Shown here one piece after another: positions 37,477 to 48,868 of a stretch of DNA of 64,000 nt. Made by a program: the position numbers and the translations under genes. This stretch comes from Cephalotus follicularis. Lineage: Eukaryota; Streptophyta; Magnoliopsida; Oxalidales; Cephalotaceae. Within the stretch, counting starts at the first letter, position 1. Every line of letters starts with the position of its first letter. The notes under the pieces were generated by a model, which saw only the letters and a program-made list of their open reading frames with translations, made no database searches and was not told where the DNA came from. The stretch is from the NCBI GenBank assembly GCA_001972305.1, contig BDDD01002111.1, positions 62,001 through 126,000 of the forward strand, read 5' to 3'.

Positions 37477-39240
37477 TCAAATTTTCGTTTGAGGTACCCA
37501 ACAAACTTTGGGTCCTTTGGGGTTAGTCAAAATGGTTCCTTTGGGAACCCAACTCCTTTTAATTCTAAAGAAGTTCAAGTCATTCAATACATTTTGTTTA
37601 TAAAAGCATGATGTAGAAGTGTATCCATTATTACCACAAATATTGCAAGACACAACTATACTTCTTTTATGCATATTACTTCTTCTATAAAAGCAAGATG
37701 ATAATTCATGACCATATTTTCCACAATGTGTACACATGACATTCATTCTTTTCTTATTAATGGCATTCTTCCTATGATAACATTGTGAGGGTGTGTGTCC
37801 ATGATTACCACAAAAATTACATGAATTAATCAAATTCTTCCTAAATATGGCATTCTTTTTATGGAAGCAAGTAAAAGATGTATGTCCGTTTCTACCACAA
37901 TAGTCACATACGGTTTTTACAATTTTCTTTTTAACTTTAGCCTTTTCAACCTTTTCTTTTTCTATTTTCTCCTTCCTTTCAAAAAATGTTTGATAAAGCT
38001 TAACATTGTTCATTTCCTCATATCCTAGTCCGGCTTTATCAAATACACATCTTTGCATCCCTAGGAGATTTTCAAGCTTCTCACTACTATTAGAAAACTT
38101 TGAGAAAGTTTTCTTTAAAGCTTCTATTTCCTCCTTAAGATTTTTATTTTCCTTTACTAGATATGTTATTTCATTTTCTAAAAGATCTACCTCAATTTCA
38201 TTTGAGGTTTCTTCCTTGGCCAATTTAAGTTCATCATTTTCATTTGCCAAAGACTTAACCTTTTTCTTTAATGATGCAATTATATAACTATATTTTTCTA
38301 CTACTAAGACAAGTTCGTCATATGTTACCTCATCGCTTTCTTCTTCTTCTTGTTCCTCCAAAGCCATCAATGCTATTTGAGCCACCTCTTCATTTGAGTC
38401 TTCATCCGAGCTAGACTCACCACTATCATCCCATGTTGCGATCATGACCTTCTTCTTCTTCTTGTATTGGTCCTTCTTCTTGAGGCGAGGGCAATCGCTT
38501 TTGTAATACCCCGGTTTATTGCACTCGAAGCATATGATTTCTTCAAGCTTGTTTGATTCTCTTTTTTGGTGGAATTTCTTATTTGGCCTTCCACCAAATT
38601 TCTTCTTGCTAGCAAGGAGCTTTTTGAACTTTCGGGTGATAAATGCTAGCTCTTCATCATCATCATTATCATCATCGGAGTCTTCGGTTTGGGATGATTT
38701 TAAGGCAACTATCTTCTTCTTCTTCTTCTCCTTTTCTTCATCGTCATCCTTCTTTTGCATAGATAGTTCATGAGTCATTAATGACCCAAGAATATCTTCA
38801 AGTGGAAGAACGTTGAGGTTCTTTGCTTCCTCAATTGCTGTGACCTTTAGCATCCAAGTCCTTGGTAAGTACCTAAGAATTTTTCTCACCATTTCACTGT
38901 TAGAATAAGTCTTATCTAAAGCTTGTAGTGCATTAATGATGTTTGTAAATCTAGAGAACATAGATTTAATATCTTCATTCTCATTCACGATGAACATTTC
39001 GTATTCATGGACTAACATGCTAATTTTGGCTTCCTTAACTTGATTAGTCCCTTCATAGGTGACCTCAAGTCTATCCCACATTTCCTTGGCAGAAACGCAA
39101 GACGAAATTCTATTAAAATCATTAGAATTTATAGCACAAATAATGATATGCTTAGCCTTAGCATTTATTTGGACTCTTTTCCTATCATTATCAGAGCTCC
39201 ATTTTGCCTTATATAGTTGTGCTTCCAACGGATCTATTTT
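37477..39240 (-). pseudogene. Nested Copia gag with five zinc-knuckle-like motifs
   Basis: Open for about 590 codons. The gag core (KRVQINAKAKHIIICAI, NRISSCVSAKEMWDRLEVTY) is followed by acidic/Lys-rich spacers. A first knuckle, CFECNKPGYYKSDCP, has Tyr in place of the zinc-binding His. A coiled-coil stretch with ENKNLKEEIEALKK comes next. Then four C-x2-C-x4-H-x4-C motifs follow: CDYCGRNGHTSFTC, CNFCGNHGHTPSQC, CTHCGKYGHELSSC and CNICGNNGYTSTSC, the last again with Tyr for His. The ORF continues upstream to an ATG at 39516, but that part reads through LTR/leader repeats and the usual gag N-terminus is deleted. Confidence 0.8.
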
Positions 39241-39259
39241 TAAAGGTCTGTTACAAATC

Positions 39260-39624
39260 CAGTCGGCTGGATTTATACGGCAGTCAGCTGGATTTGATGG
39301 CGCGTATTTTGAATATAGCCGTTGGTGATGGACAGTCGGCTGCTTCCTCTGGGCAGTCGGCTGGTGGACCTGGCAGTCGGCTGGTGCTCTGTTCCAGTCG
39401 GCTGTTGGTGCTAGAAATGGAGTTACAAAAGCCACTGCCTGATATTGCACATATGTGGACAGTCGGCTGGATTCCATGGCAGTCGACTGGCCCCCTGTGG
39501 CAGTCGGCTGGATCATGTGTTCCTGCAGTTTCTAGAGTTGTTTGAAGAACCAGTCAGCTACTCAACCTATGGCAGTCGACTACTCATCCTTGGCAGTCGG
39601 CCGGATTGCTTGGCAGTCGGCTGG
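39260..39624 (-). repeat. Thirteen CAGTCGGCTGG-type motifs in the nested Copia LTR/leader
   Basis: Plus-strand copies start at 39260, 39281, 39333, 39354, 39374, 39395, 39460, 39480, 39501, 39551, 39573, 39594 and 39614. Most spacings are 20-22 bp; the others are 50, 52 and 65 bp. Nine copies hold GCCGAC on the element's sense (minus) strand, the core of DRE/CRT sites bound by CBF/DREB factors; four have one-base changes. The array lies in what appears to be the LTR or leader of the nested element. Confidence 0.85.
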
Positions 39625-39935
39625 ATTGCCCTGTACCTGCAGAAATGGCCTTTTGCACTCTTTGGACACAAGATCAAGTGAGTATATGAAGTTGTAGCTC
39701 AGAGAATTATGCATACAAGTGTTATATGTTTGTTAATCATCAAAATAACATATGTTACTACAATTAACGGGGTGGCAAAGGCCAACAAGTTGTAATTTAG
39801 TTCATGTGCTGGACAGATTTATTTCTTTTATTCAGGTTCAGTTGATAAGGAGTAAGGTAGTTATTGTCTAGTCCTAGTCTATAGGAAGAGTGTAGTGGTG
39901 TACAAAACCCTGAAATAGCATTAACACAAGATAAT

Positions 39936-41734
39936 GTGTTATTTCCAGAACCCACATTGACTCCAGAGAGAGTACAAAGCCCTGAAGAGGCTGTGGGATT
40001 TCAAAATCAAGAAGTCTCGATTAATTATGCACACAATGAACAAATATGGAATCGAGATGAAATTATAGTTAATGACAAGTTTGCCTATGTCGTTGCATTG
40101 GATATTGCAAATCATGTTATAGATCCTGAACCACAAAGTGTTGAACAATGTCAACAAAGAAATGATTGGCCAAAATGAAAAGATGCAATACAAGCAGAGT
40201 TGCAATCTTTGTCCAAACGAGAAGTATTTAGACCAATAATTCAAACACCAAGTGGTGTAACTCCTGTTGGATTCAGATGGATATTTGTTCGAAAACGAAA
40301 TGAAAAAAATGAAATTGTGAGATACAAAGCAAGGCTTGTAGCTCAAGGGTTCTCACAGAGACCAGGTATTGATTATCAGGAAACATATTCTCCAGTTATG
40401 GATGGAATCACTTTTCGATTCCTAATTAGTATGTCTGCTTCGAATGGACTTGAAACTCGTCTTATGGATGTAGTAACAGCATACTTATACGGATCACTTG
40501 ATAGTGACATATATATGAGAATTCCTAATGGATTTAAAGTTCCTGAATCGAACAAATCTAGCCACATGTATTCAATTAAGTTACAACGTTCGTTGTATGG
40601 ATTGAAACAATCTGGTCAAATGTGGTACAATCGACTAAGTGAATATTTAATCAAAGAAGGGTATACAAATGATCAAATATGTCCATATATTTTTATCAAA
40701 AAATCTAATGATGGATTTGCTATTATTTCAGTATATGTAGATGAATTAAATCTTGTAGGTACTTCTGAATAACTTACAAAGACTGCAACCTATTTAAAAG
40801 GTGAGTTTGAAATGAAAGATCTTGGAAAAACAAAGTTTTGTCTTGGTATACAGGTGGAGCACATATCATCTGGGACCTTCATCCATCAATCCACATACAC
40901 TGAAAAGGTTCTTAGTCGATTCAACATGGACAAAGCTTACCATCTAAGCACTCCAATGGTCGCCCGATCTCTTAATGTCAAAAAAGATTCATTTCGTCCT
41001 CAAGAAGAAGGAGAAGAAATCCTTGGACCTGAAGTTCCTTATCTTAGCGCAATTGGAGCACTATTGTATCTTGCAAATTGCACAAGACCTGATATTGCAT
41101 TCTCTGTCAAATTACTAGCAAGATATAGCTCTACACCAACAAGAAGGCACTGTAATGGGATTAAGCACATAATGCGCTATTTGCGTGGAAGCACTGATAT
41201 GGGTCTATTTTATCCAAGGGGAAAAAATCAACATTGAGTGGATATGCTGATGCGGGATACTTGTCTGATCCACATAAAACAAGATCACAAACCGGTTATG
41301 TCTTTACCTTTTGTGACACTGCTATATCATGGCGATCAATAAAACAGACAATGACAGCAACTTCTTCAAATCATTCAGAGATCCTTACAATTCATAAAGG
41401 AAGCCGAGAATGTATATGGTTGAGATCAATGATTCAACATATACAAGAATCATGTGGACTATCCTCGAGTAGAAATAATTCCACAATAATATATGAAGAT
41501 AATGCTGCTTGTATCACACAACTCAGAGGAGGATATATCAAGGGTAATCGAACGAAACATATTTCACCAAAATTCTTCTACACCCATGAGCTTCAGAAAA
41601 ATGGTGATATTGATGTACAACAAATCCGATCATGTGACAATTTAGCGGATTTATTTACGAAGGCATTACCGGGTACTACATTCAAGAGGCTCAGACATGA
41701 TATTGGGATGCGTCAGATTAGAGATCTTCATTAA
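39936..41734 (+). pseudogene. Outer Copia reverse transcriptase and RNase H, with stops and a frameshift
   Basis: Begins in the pre-RT spacer and continues through RT (GFRWIFVRKRN, YKARLVAQGFSQRPGIDYQE, RSLYGLKQSGQMWYNRL). The catalytic motif reads YVDE near 40740 instead of YVDD, so one catalytic Asp is lost. Stops occur at 40176-40178 (WPK*) and 40770-40772. RNase H follows (SGYADAGYLSDPHKTRSQTG, IYEDNAACITQ, TKHISPKFFYTHEL, NLADLFTKALP) after a frameshift at about 41235, ending at 41734. Not functional. Confidence 0.85.
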
Positions 41735-41864
41735 TACAGTAGAAGAACTTGTGAAGTTTTGTTTCAGGGGGAGACTGTACTCTTTTTCCTTCGAAAAGGT
41801 TTTTATCACAATGGGTTTTTCCTAGCAAGGTTTTAACGAGGCAGTCATAGTAATGTGGAATAGA

Positions 41865-41918
41865 AAATTCTTTATAGTGCAATCTTCAGTTGTTAGTTAA
41901 TCCCAGAAGTTTATAACA
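41865..41918 (+). repeat. 3' LTR remnant of outer Copia
   Basis: 54 bp nearly identical to the end of the 5' LTR. A gggggagact polypurine-like stretch occurs at 41767-41776 but most of the 3' LTR beyond it is deleted. Confidence 0.8.
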
Positions 41919-43009
41919 TTTTCTATTTTGTGTAAAATATAACTTTGTCATTTGAGATTTCAACATCATAAGCAGATTAACCGAAAAATAGAACCAAAAA
42001 TAATATATTTGGTTCGGTTTTTATTCCCTATTATTTCGGTTTCTGTATTGATTTAGACAAATAAAAAATCGTAAAAGACAGAATAAAACTATTTATTCTT
42101 AACTAATTATAAATATTCAACAAACTATGTTTAATACATTATTATAAAATTAATAAACTAAAAATATATATTATATTATATTAATTAATTAATTAACTAC
42201 AAAATAAATTTGGCAGACCAAAAAAAAAAACTTAAAACAGAACCAAATGGTTTGGTTTTAAAAACGCACATCTGAGTGTATTTTTACACAGTAAAAAATA
42301 AGGTGTTCGATTTTTTATTTTTGCAAAAAAAAAATTTGAACCTAACCATGCGCACCTATAATTTATAGAGATAATTATTGTTCTTCACATATTCAATATA
42401 ATTTGTATACCTATAATTTAGATTTTATAAATTTAAACGCTATATTTGATATTTTACTTATAAAATCATGCATGTAAATTTTAAATCTAGTTAGATATCT
42501 CTAGTAATTCATCGAATACGTTATTCTTTTATTTTAAATGAAAAAATTATATAATGATTAAATTTCAAGCATTGATGAAATAATTAGAGATATTCAATAT
42601 ATTAATTGATATACAATATCCATACATGTAAATCATTTAATTTAACAATTGTATTTATGAAATGTAATTCATAAATCTATATTTAAATTCACATAGAAAC
42701 AAACAATGTTTCTATATCAAAAATACTTGTTTTTCCGTATGTGTGTGTGTATATATAATATAACTTGTGCATGGACATACAAAAACGGAACCGTTCAATT
42801 ATATTGTATAAATCAAATAATTGAGTTTGATATTTTATCTATATAAATTACCCATTCATAATTTCAAATAAATCAAATACTTAAAGATATTTCAATGAAT
42901 AAGTTATTCTTATCTATATAAGAAAATTTATAACTATTAAAATTGTGATATATAGATTAAATAGTTAAAGACATTCAATAAATTTAAAATTATGCATATA
43001 TAATCTATG
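41919..43009. other. AT-rich intergenic region, displaced ERH upstream DNA
   Basis: This DNA must have adjoined 33588 before the Copia insertion, so the first part is ancestral ERH upstream sequence. It holds short inverted pieces (AACCGAAAAATAGAACC near 41978 and TTGGTTCGGTTTTTATT near 42012) and a stretch at 42330-42900 that resembles the fold-back MITE family downstream, without clear ends. No gene is seen. Confidence 0.5.
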
Positions 43010-46000
43010 TGAATATGATGGATTGACTTATATATTGAATTAGGTTTAGGTACCGAATCACCTAAAAACGGCATGCTTACGAGTTGTATTTTACAAATCC
43101 AACATTTGGGTTTGATAATCCAGTTACGTAGATCATATCTATTGTGACATATGTGTCCTTGTACGGTCGGTGTCTGTGAGCCTACGGGGCTTTTGTCTGT
43201 CTGTTTGTCTGTCTGTCTGTTAATCTGTTTTTCTGGCTTTCTTGACATATGCATCATGGCATTAATAAATTTTTGTGATTTATTCTGATGGTTTTCTGCA
43301 TAAGAAATTAATTTGATTTTCCGTAAATTAAATGATATTTTTCTGAAAAGACTGCTGAATTCAAAAAATAGGCCAAGTGGTATGTCCTAAATATCCAATT
43401 TATGTTCGTATCGGTTTAATTCTGGACGAACCCAGTCCGTTTTGAGTTGACTATATATGAAAAATGCCAAAAAATTTCTCATTTTGCCATTTCTTTCTCT
43501 CTCCCCGACTTTCTCTCTCCTCTCTCCCGTCTCTCTCTGGCTTCTGTCTTTTGCCGCCGGCGTCAGTGCCAATCTGACGCCGGCGAAGGTACCGGTTGAA
43601 CCACAGCGACCTCCCGAGCACGCTGAGCCCCACCACCGCGCCGGCAACCGCGCCGTTCGCGTGCACGGACCTCTTCTCTCTCCGCCACTGTTTTGCGCCA
43701 TATCTCCGTCTCCGGCGATCGTCACGGCAAGGCGAGCCCAGATTCGAACTCCTGGCGTCGCGGCCGTTAGAACGGTACGAGCCCCGACATGTGACGACGC
43801 TGGCAACGCCGATCGACGGCGAAGCCAGTGGTGGTCAATGAGGCCATTCCGGCCGGATGCGGCAACGCCATGACCAACGCGCTTCAGATCTGTGATCCCC
43901 AGCCTCCGACGCGCCAGATGCGACCTCTGGGGCTAACCGGTGACGCTCGTGACTGACACGCGGCGGCGCGTGGTCCCACACCGTCTGCGGCCCATTCTGA
44001 CAGCTTTCCGACTTCGTTCTCCGCGTTGATGTGATCCGTTCCAGTTTCGCTGTGGGATTCTGACTCCGTGCTCCGTTCCGTCCGATTTCGGTAAATTCTG
44101 AACTCTGTTCCATTAGTTATGTTTTCTGTTGAATTATGTAGTTCTGCATCTGTTTCTGTGGTATATGAACTTAAATTGCTTATATGACTCGAAATTGGAT
44201 AACCTGGACAACCACTTGGATTAGTTTTAAATGATTTCGAAAGGGTGTTTAAATTGAACGTTTAAACGATGTTTTTGATAATGAGAACTTCTGTTTCTGT
44301 TGACCGTATAGGTCATTATAGTTTCTGACATCTGTACGCATTTCATTGTATAACGTCTTTCACGTCTTGGTACGTGTTTGAGTCTGATAGTTTGTTATCT
44401 GTCTATCTGTCTGTCTGTTGGTAGGAGATCCTGCTGTTGAGGTCGGCCATGAAGGCGACCAGTTGTGTGGCTTGCTCGTCTGTTCTGTGAGTGGAACGCT
44501 TTTTATAACCTTTTTACTCTGGAGTTCTTTTAATGGTTTGAATGTTTGAAACGTTTTACTATTTGATTTCGTATATTAATGAATTTGAATCTGTTTCTGT
44601 TCTGAAATATGTTTAAGTTTTAATGTCTGGAACTTTTTTTTAATGTTTTCAAATGCTCGCATGGTTATAGTCATACTATGGCACTATTTTTGGCTATATC
44701 TGTACATTATAAGGAAAATGATTTCCGTATGTCTGAAATCTGTTTTAAAGTCTGTTTTGAGGATTTTGTGTTCTGAAATCTGAGATTCTGCTTTCTGTAT
44801 TCTAAATCTGTTTAAATATGTTCAGATGCATGGTGATCTCGGTATTGTATTATATATATATCTGATACCCATGAGAGGCTTTGTCTACACGTGTATGACT
44901 TTTTGCTGATGCTTGGACACGACGGTGTCCTTGCCACTATTTCTGTTGGACTTTCGGCCCGACGGGGCCCAGGCGTCAACCTTACCTAGTAGGCTCATGG
45001 CATCTCTATATATTTATTTCTATTTAAACTCTGTTATTATTATATGTATGAAAAATATGAGGATTTGAATCTGTTTAAAAGAAATGGTCTGATATGATTT
45101 TCTGGTCTGATTTTCTGTTATTTTCGGGTAACTTTGGTATTATAAATTGATTTTAGATTTATATTTTGTTTAAGTTGGTTTTGATCTGTTTTATAAGTCA
45201 GAGTTTGGACTTTATTTCTGTTTCTGAACTTCTGTTTAAGTTTATTTTATACTTTTGTTATATCTTTTCGGCAAAGATATTTTATATGCGAGAAAAACTC
45301 TGCGGAGTCTTTTTGTTCCATCTCACTAGTCCTGTGGACTAACCATCTCCTCTGTTTTTTATTTTTAGTTCTGACAGGTTAGTCTGCTGAGTTCTGTCAG
45401 CTGGAGTCAGTCAGTCTGCTGAGGTGAGACCACAAAGGGCATGCTACCAGAGTCAACACATGCATATCATCATTACATTAGTATTTAAATTTCTGCATCA
45501 CTTATGTTTTTATATAACTGTTTTGGTTTTGTTTAAAAGGGTTGAGCCCTATTCAGGTTTTAAGTTTTGTTAATATGGTTGAGGCAGAACCCAACTCATT
45601 ACTTGTTTTCTGTTTTTAAATTGTGATCTGCTGAAGGCTGAGCCCATTTTACAAACTGTTTTCTCATTCGGAAGTGTAATTTTATAAATTGTGTTTTTAT
45701 TTACAGGGGGCATAGTCCTATAAACGAATACTACATGCCTGATTTTCTTAAAATTTTAAGAGTTAGAATTATTTTCAAGTTTTTCAAGAAACTTTTCTGT
45801 TTTGAAGAAACTTTCTGTTTTAAAATGCTTTTCTGAAACTGTGTTCTGCTGAACCTACGAGGTGAGTCTCTGATGGAAGGCTTGACCTCGTAGCAGACGC
45901 GACAGATTCCAGCCGGCTGGGTCTGGGCGTGTTATCTATAAATTTTCAAGTCGATTGAATACCTCTAACTATTTCGTTTTCATATAGCAATCTGGACCGT

Positions 46001-46215
46001 TATAACAAAAAATGAGGAAAAACTGTCTTAACAGTTAAAATTATTATATGATAATGAAATAGTTAAAAAATTTCAATTATCTTCAAAATTAATATGTATG
46101 ATCTACACATATAGATTGTCATATAGAACGGTCGGATTTGTAAAATATAACTCTTAAGCATGCCCTTTTTAGGTGATCTAGCACCTAAACCTAATTGAGC
46201 ATATAAGCCGATGCA
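43010..46215. mobile_element. Fold-back MITE split by a solo LTR
   Basis: The left part, 43010-43142, and right part, 45935-46215, form one imperfect palindrome once the LTR between them is set aside. For example, AATTAGGTTTAGG and CACCTAAAAA on the left match CCTAAACCTAATT and TTTTTAGGTG on the right, and the match continues through GTAGATCATA toward the centre. The reconstructed element is about 410 bp, nearly all inverted repeat and without coding capacity. Confidence 0.75.
43143..45934. mobile_element. Solo LTR, about 2.8 kb, with TSD TCTAT
   Basis: A block starting TGTGACATATG and ending GGGCGTGTTA is flanked by TCTAT at 43138-43142 and 45935-45939. It interrupts a MITE precisely. It contains a TATA-like CTATATATGAA near 43449, a CT-rich then very GC-rich stretch at 43490-44000, CTGT-rich runs and no internal gag-pol. 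This is what recombination between the LTRs of a large Ty3/gypsy element leaves. The ends are not a perfect TG...CA, so edges may be off by two bases. Orientation was not determined. Confidence 0.65.
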
Positions 46216-46246
46216 ACATATTTACTTTCCTCATATATATATTATA

Positions 46247-46615
46247 GGGTGACACTACATCCAACTTAGGTGTAGTGTTACCTTAATTACTGTACTTGTG
46301 AATAATATTTTTCATATATAACAAATGAATTTAATGATCTATTTGTCTAAATCATCATACAAATTTTCGAGTCAATTTAATATCTCTAATTATTTCATTT
46401 CCAGATGAAAAGTTTAACCGTTCTGTAATTTACTTATAAACAATAAAATATTATCGTATTCGATATAATATCTACATATATCTGATTGATTTGAAAATTT
46501 TCATGAATGATTTGTATTAATAAAATATCAAATCCAACAGTTGAATTTAAAAAATACTATTCACAGGTACAATAATTAAGGTGATACTACATATAAGTTG
46601 GATGTAGTATCACTA
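46247..46615. mobile_element. Second fold-back MITE
   Basis: Terminal inverted repeats of about 65 bp: the left starts GTGACACTACATCCAACTT near 46249 and the right ends with the mirror AAGTTGGATGTAGTATCAC near 46613. Both arms continue with AAT(T/A)A(C/T)TGTAC(T/C)TGTGAATA. About 370 bp, no ORF. It shares inner motifs (CAAATTTTCGAGTCAATTTA) with the split MITE beside it, so both belong to one family group. Confidence 0.75.
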
Positions 46616-46922
46616 CATAAAAAGACATTTTATTATCTTTTACAGTGTCACCTATAAATATATTCAATTGACTTAAAAATTTGCATACATTATTTATAAT
46701 ACAAATAGATCATCAAATCTATTAGTTACATTTAAAAAATATTATTCATAATTATAGAAATTTGAGTGATATTGTACTTAAGTTTGGTACATATAACAGA
46801 TATTCCCTGCATATAAAAAGAGGTGAGACGAGTGTGAAGAGTGAAAGCAATTCGGGTGACTGTAGTCTTACCCACATTTATTTATTTATTTGTTTATTTT
46901 TATGCTTCCACTTTTTTTCTCT
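46616..46922. other. AT-rich region with partial MITE-like sequence
   Basis: Contains further pieces of the same family style (ATTTAAAAAATATTATTCATAA) but no paired end. No gene is seen; the ORF at 46762-46989 is spurious. Confidence 0.5.
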
Positions 46923-47373
46923 GGCTCCGTTTGTTTGGAGGAAAATATTTTTCTGGAAAATATTTTCTTCATTTTCCTGTATTTGGTAACCTTTAGAAAA
47001 TAAGTTAACAGAAAATATTTTTCAGTCAACGGAAAATCTTAATATAAGGCTCCGTTTGTTTGGAGGAAAATATTTTCCTCGAAAATATTTTCTACATTTT
47101 CTCGTGTTCGGCAACATTTAGAAAATAAGTCAACGGAAAATATTTTCCAGTGAACGAAAAATCTTAATATAAATATAGAAAAATGTTTTCCTTAAAAAAA
47201 ATGGAAAACATTTTCTCCTCCCTTATTTCTCTCTCTTTGTCTATCTATCTCTCATATGTATTTAGATATCATACTTTTAATTTTGTGAAATATATTTGCT
47301 ATATTTTTTAATATACATATGTTAATGGAGAAAAAATGATTTTATTAATGCAAATATTTTCCATATTGTGTTC

Positions 47374-48249
47374 TGTTGATACAGAAATTCTTCCCTCAAC
47401 AGTACCCCACGTGTAAGAGCTTGATTTGTTTAGGGAAACGCGGTATCGGTGCTCCGAGATGAAGGTAGAAGAGCGTTATGAATGTTTTCCCTGCACAGAA
47501 AAGCAAACACGTTAAAGGTCCAGGAGGTTGTTCTCCCGGGGACACTCCGACGCTCAAATTAGGCCTTCGTACGGAGAAAACAAGGTTCTTTGAGAGTAAA
47601 AATGGCTGACCTGAGATATGTGTTTGATTCTTGTATTTATAGTGCTGGTTTGTAACTGTCTGAGCTTGAAGTGCGGAGGTGATAGCTGTCCCCTAAGGAA
47701 ATGCCGAGGATATCAGGATTTCCCTTATCTCCAACTGATTTGTCGCTACTTTCCTTACTGGTAGTTGACGGTATCTTATCTTCCATATTTGGAAGAGGTG
47801 AGTCCCTGAAAAGTAGGCTGGTTTTGTGGGCCTGTCCTGCCGAGGGCGAGGAATGAGAGATTCTCTTGGTATTTATCCACTTCAAGGTCTTCAAGTTCCA
47901 TGGCTTCTTCTAAGGCTGGCGCCTGATACAGTATGTCCTCTGCCAAGCTGCCGAGGAAGGTAACTGATATAGTGCAGTTGAGGAGGAAAACATTTGGCTG
48001 GGTCCTCGGCACCAGTGTTGGAAAAGAGGTCCTCGGCACTTATGCCGAGGAGGATGAATCCTAAAACACCACTAGTGGGGAGTTCCTCGGCACTGATGCC
48101 GAGGATGATGTCTCCGTCTGCTTCTCCTTCCAGGGCTTGATAAGCCTCCTCTGACCAATATTCATGTAGACTTCAAGACTCTTAGACACTTGGCTATGTC
48201 TGCGGATGACACGTGTCATTCTTGGTATAATTTCATTTTTCCCATATCA
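47374..48249 (-). repeat. Tat2 3' LTR (left copy)
   Basis: 876 bp, TGTTGATACAG...CCATATCA on plus. It includes the G-box CACGTG near 47408 and again in GACACGTGTC near 48209. Two 20-bp hairpins lie at 48031-48050 and 48085-48104 (CCTCGGCACTTATGCCGAGG and the GA variant). Confidence 0.95.
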
Positions 48250-48275
48250 TATGCCCTCTGGTCCTTCTTCTCTGA
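48250..48275 (-). promoter_or_regulatory. Tat2 polypurine tract
   Basis: On the minus strand AGAGAAGAAGGACCAGAGGG and then CATA lead directly into the 3' LTR. Purine-rich, and at the required place for plus-strand priming. Confidence 0.65.
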
Positions 48276-48649
48276 CCGTGGTCAGAGGAGGAGGAACAGA
48301 GTTGAAAGTATTAACTCGAGCCGAACTCCTGGAAACTTTACGTAGGCTTTTCCATATGTGAAAGAACTGAGGCCCAATAGTATGGCTTTTAGGGATCCTC
48401 TGGCACAAAAACAATCTCATCTTGGCAGAGGATTGAAGCTGGCCTCTGCCTGGGTCATTCTCTGCTAACGGGCCTCGTGTCACGAGCCCAAATCATTTGC
48501 ATTTAAGTAGCGTATTGAACACAACTTACACGTGGCATAAACAGAGCGTTTCCCGCCTCTGTCCCTCGTCTCCCGCGTCTGATTTGACGGTTCACTCCTC
48601 AACCGTTGGATCTGTGCGAGATGGAGGGCCAGGATCCAAGCTATGGGCC

Positions 48650-48868
48650 TATAAAAGAATTTCTACTTCACTATGCCAAATTTTTACTCCTTCAAACTTC
48701 CTTCTTTACATTATCGTTGAGAGCTCCTGAGATCTACAGTGCCCTCAATCTTCATCAACCTGTAACTCTTTCATCAAAGTTTTTGGTAAGTTACTCGTTT
48801 CTTGTTGCTCTAAGTTGAATCTGAGTCTTCACTAGCTTCTTCTCTTCTTTTTTTTTTTGTGCGAATAG
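48650..48868 (+). promoter_or_regulatory. TATA box, leader and 5'-UTR intron of the Tat2 antisense gene
   Basis: TATAAAAG at 48650-48657 is followed at a normal distance by a pyrimidine/A-rich leader. A donor TTTTG/GTAAGT lies at 48785/48786 and a poly-T tract with acceptor GAATAG ends at 48868. The start codon is the very next base. Tat1 has the same arrangement (intron 7878-7985). Confidence 0.7.

Larger units (their letters stand above)
34965..39800 (-). mobile_element. Nested SIRE-like Ty1/copia retrotransposon, degraded
   Basis: Minus-strand element with gag and a long coiled-coil/zinc-knuckle tail, protease, reverse transcriptase and RNase H in Copia order, without an integrase core. 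Its 5' end (about 39800-39640) looks like a SIRE LTR start (TTTTGATGATTAACAAAC on the minus strand). No matching 3' LTR was found at the left end, so it is truncated. It lies inside the outer Copia, whose gag stops on one side and whose reverse transcriptase starts about 140 bp beyond the other. Exact edges are uncertain by tens of bases. Confidence 0.75.
33589..41918 (+). mobile_element. Outer Ty1/copia retrotransposon, broken by a nested Copia
   Basis: The 5' LTR (33589-33823) is followed by a primer-site-like CGTTATCAGCACGAG, a leader, a gag fragment and, after the nested element, reverse transcriptase and RNase H up to 41734. A 54-bp 3' LTR remnant ends at 41918. TTTTC precedes the left end (33584-33588) and follows the right end (41919-41923), a probable 5-bp target duplication, though the T-rich context and a LTR start of TATTGT rather than TG leave the exact edge open by a few bases. 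Protease, integrase and most of the gag C-terminus are missing. It stands head-to-head with ERH. Confidence 0.85.

Noticed and set aside
39241-39516. N-terminal 90 codons of the 679-codon minus ORF as a real gag start
   Set aside because: They translate the CAGTCGGCTGG repeats of the LTR/leader; gag homology begins only after about 39200.
43457-43873. 138-codon plus ORF, with signal-peptide-like start and Pro/Arg-rich body, plus an overlapping minus ORF
   Set aside because: It sits in the GC-rich core of the solo LTR. Both strands are open because stop codons are rare in GC-rich DNA; no domain is recognisable.
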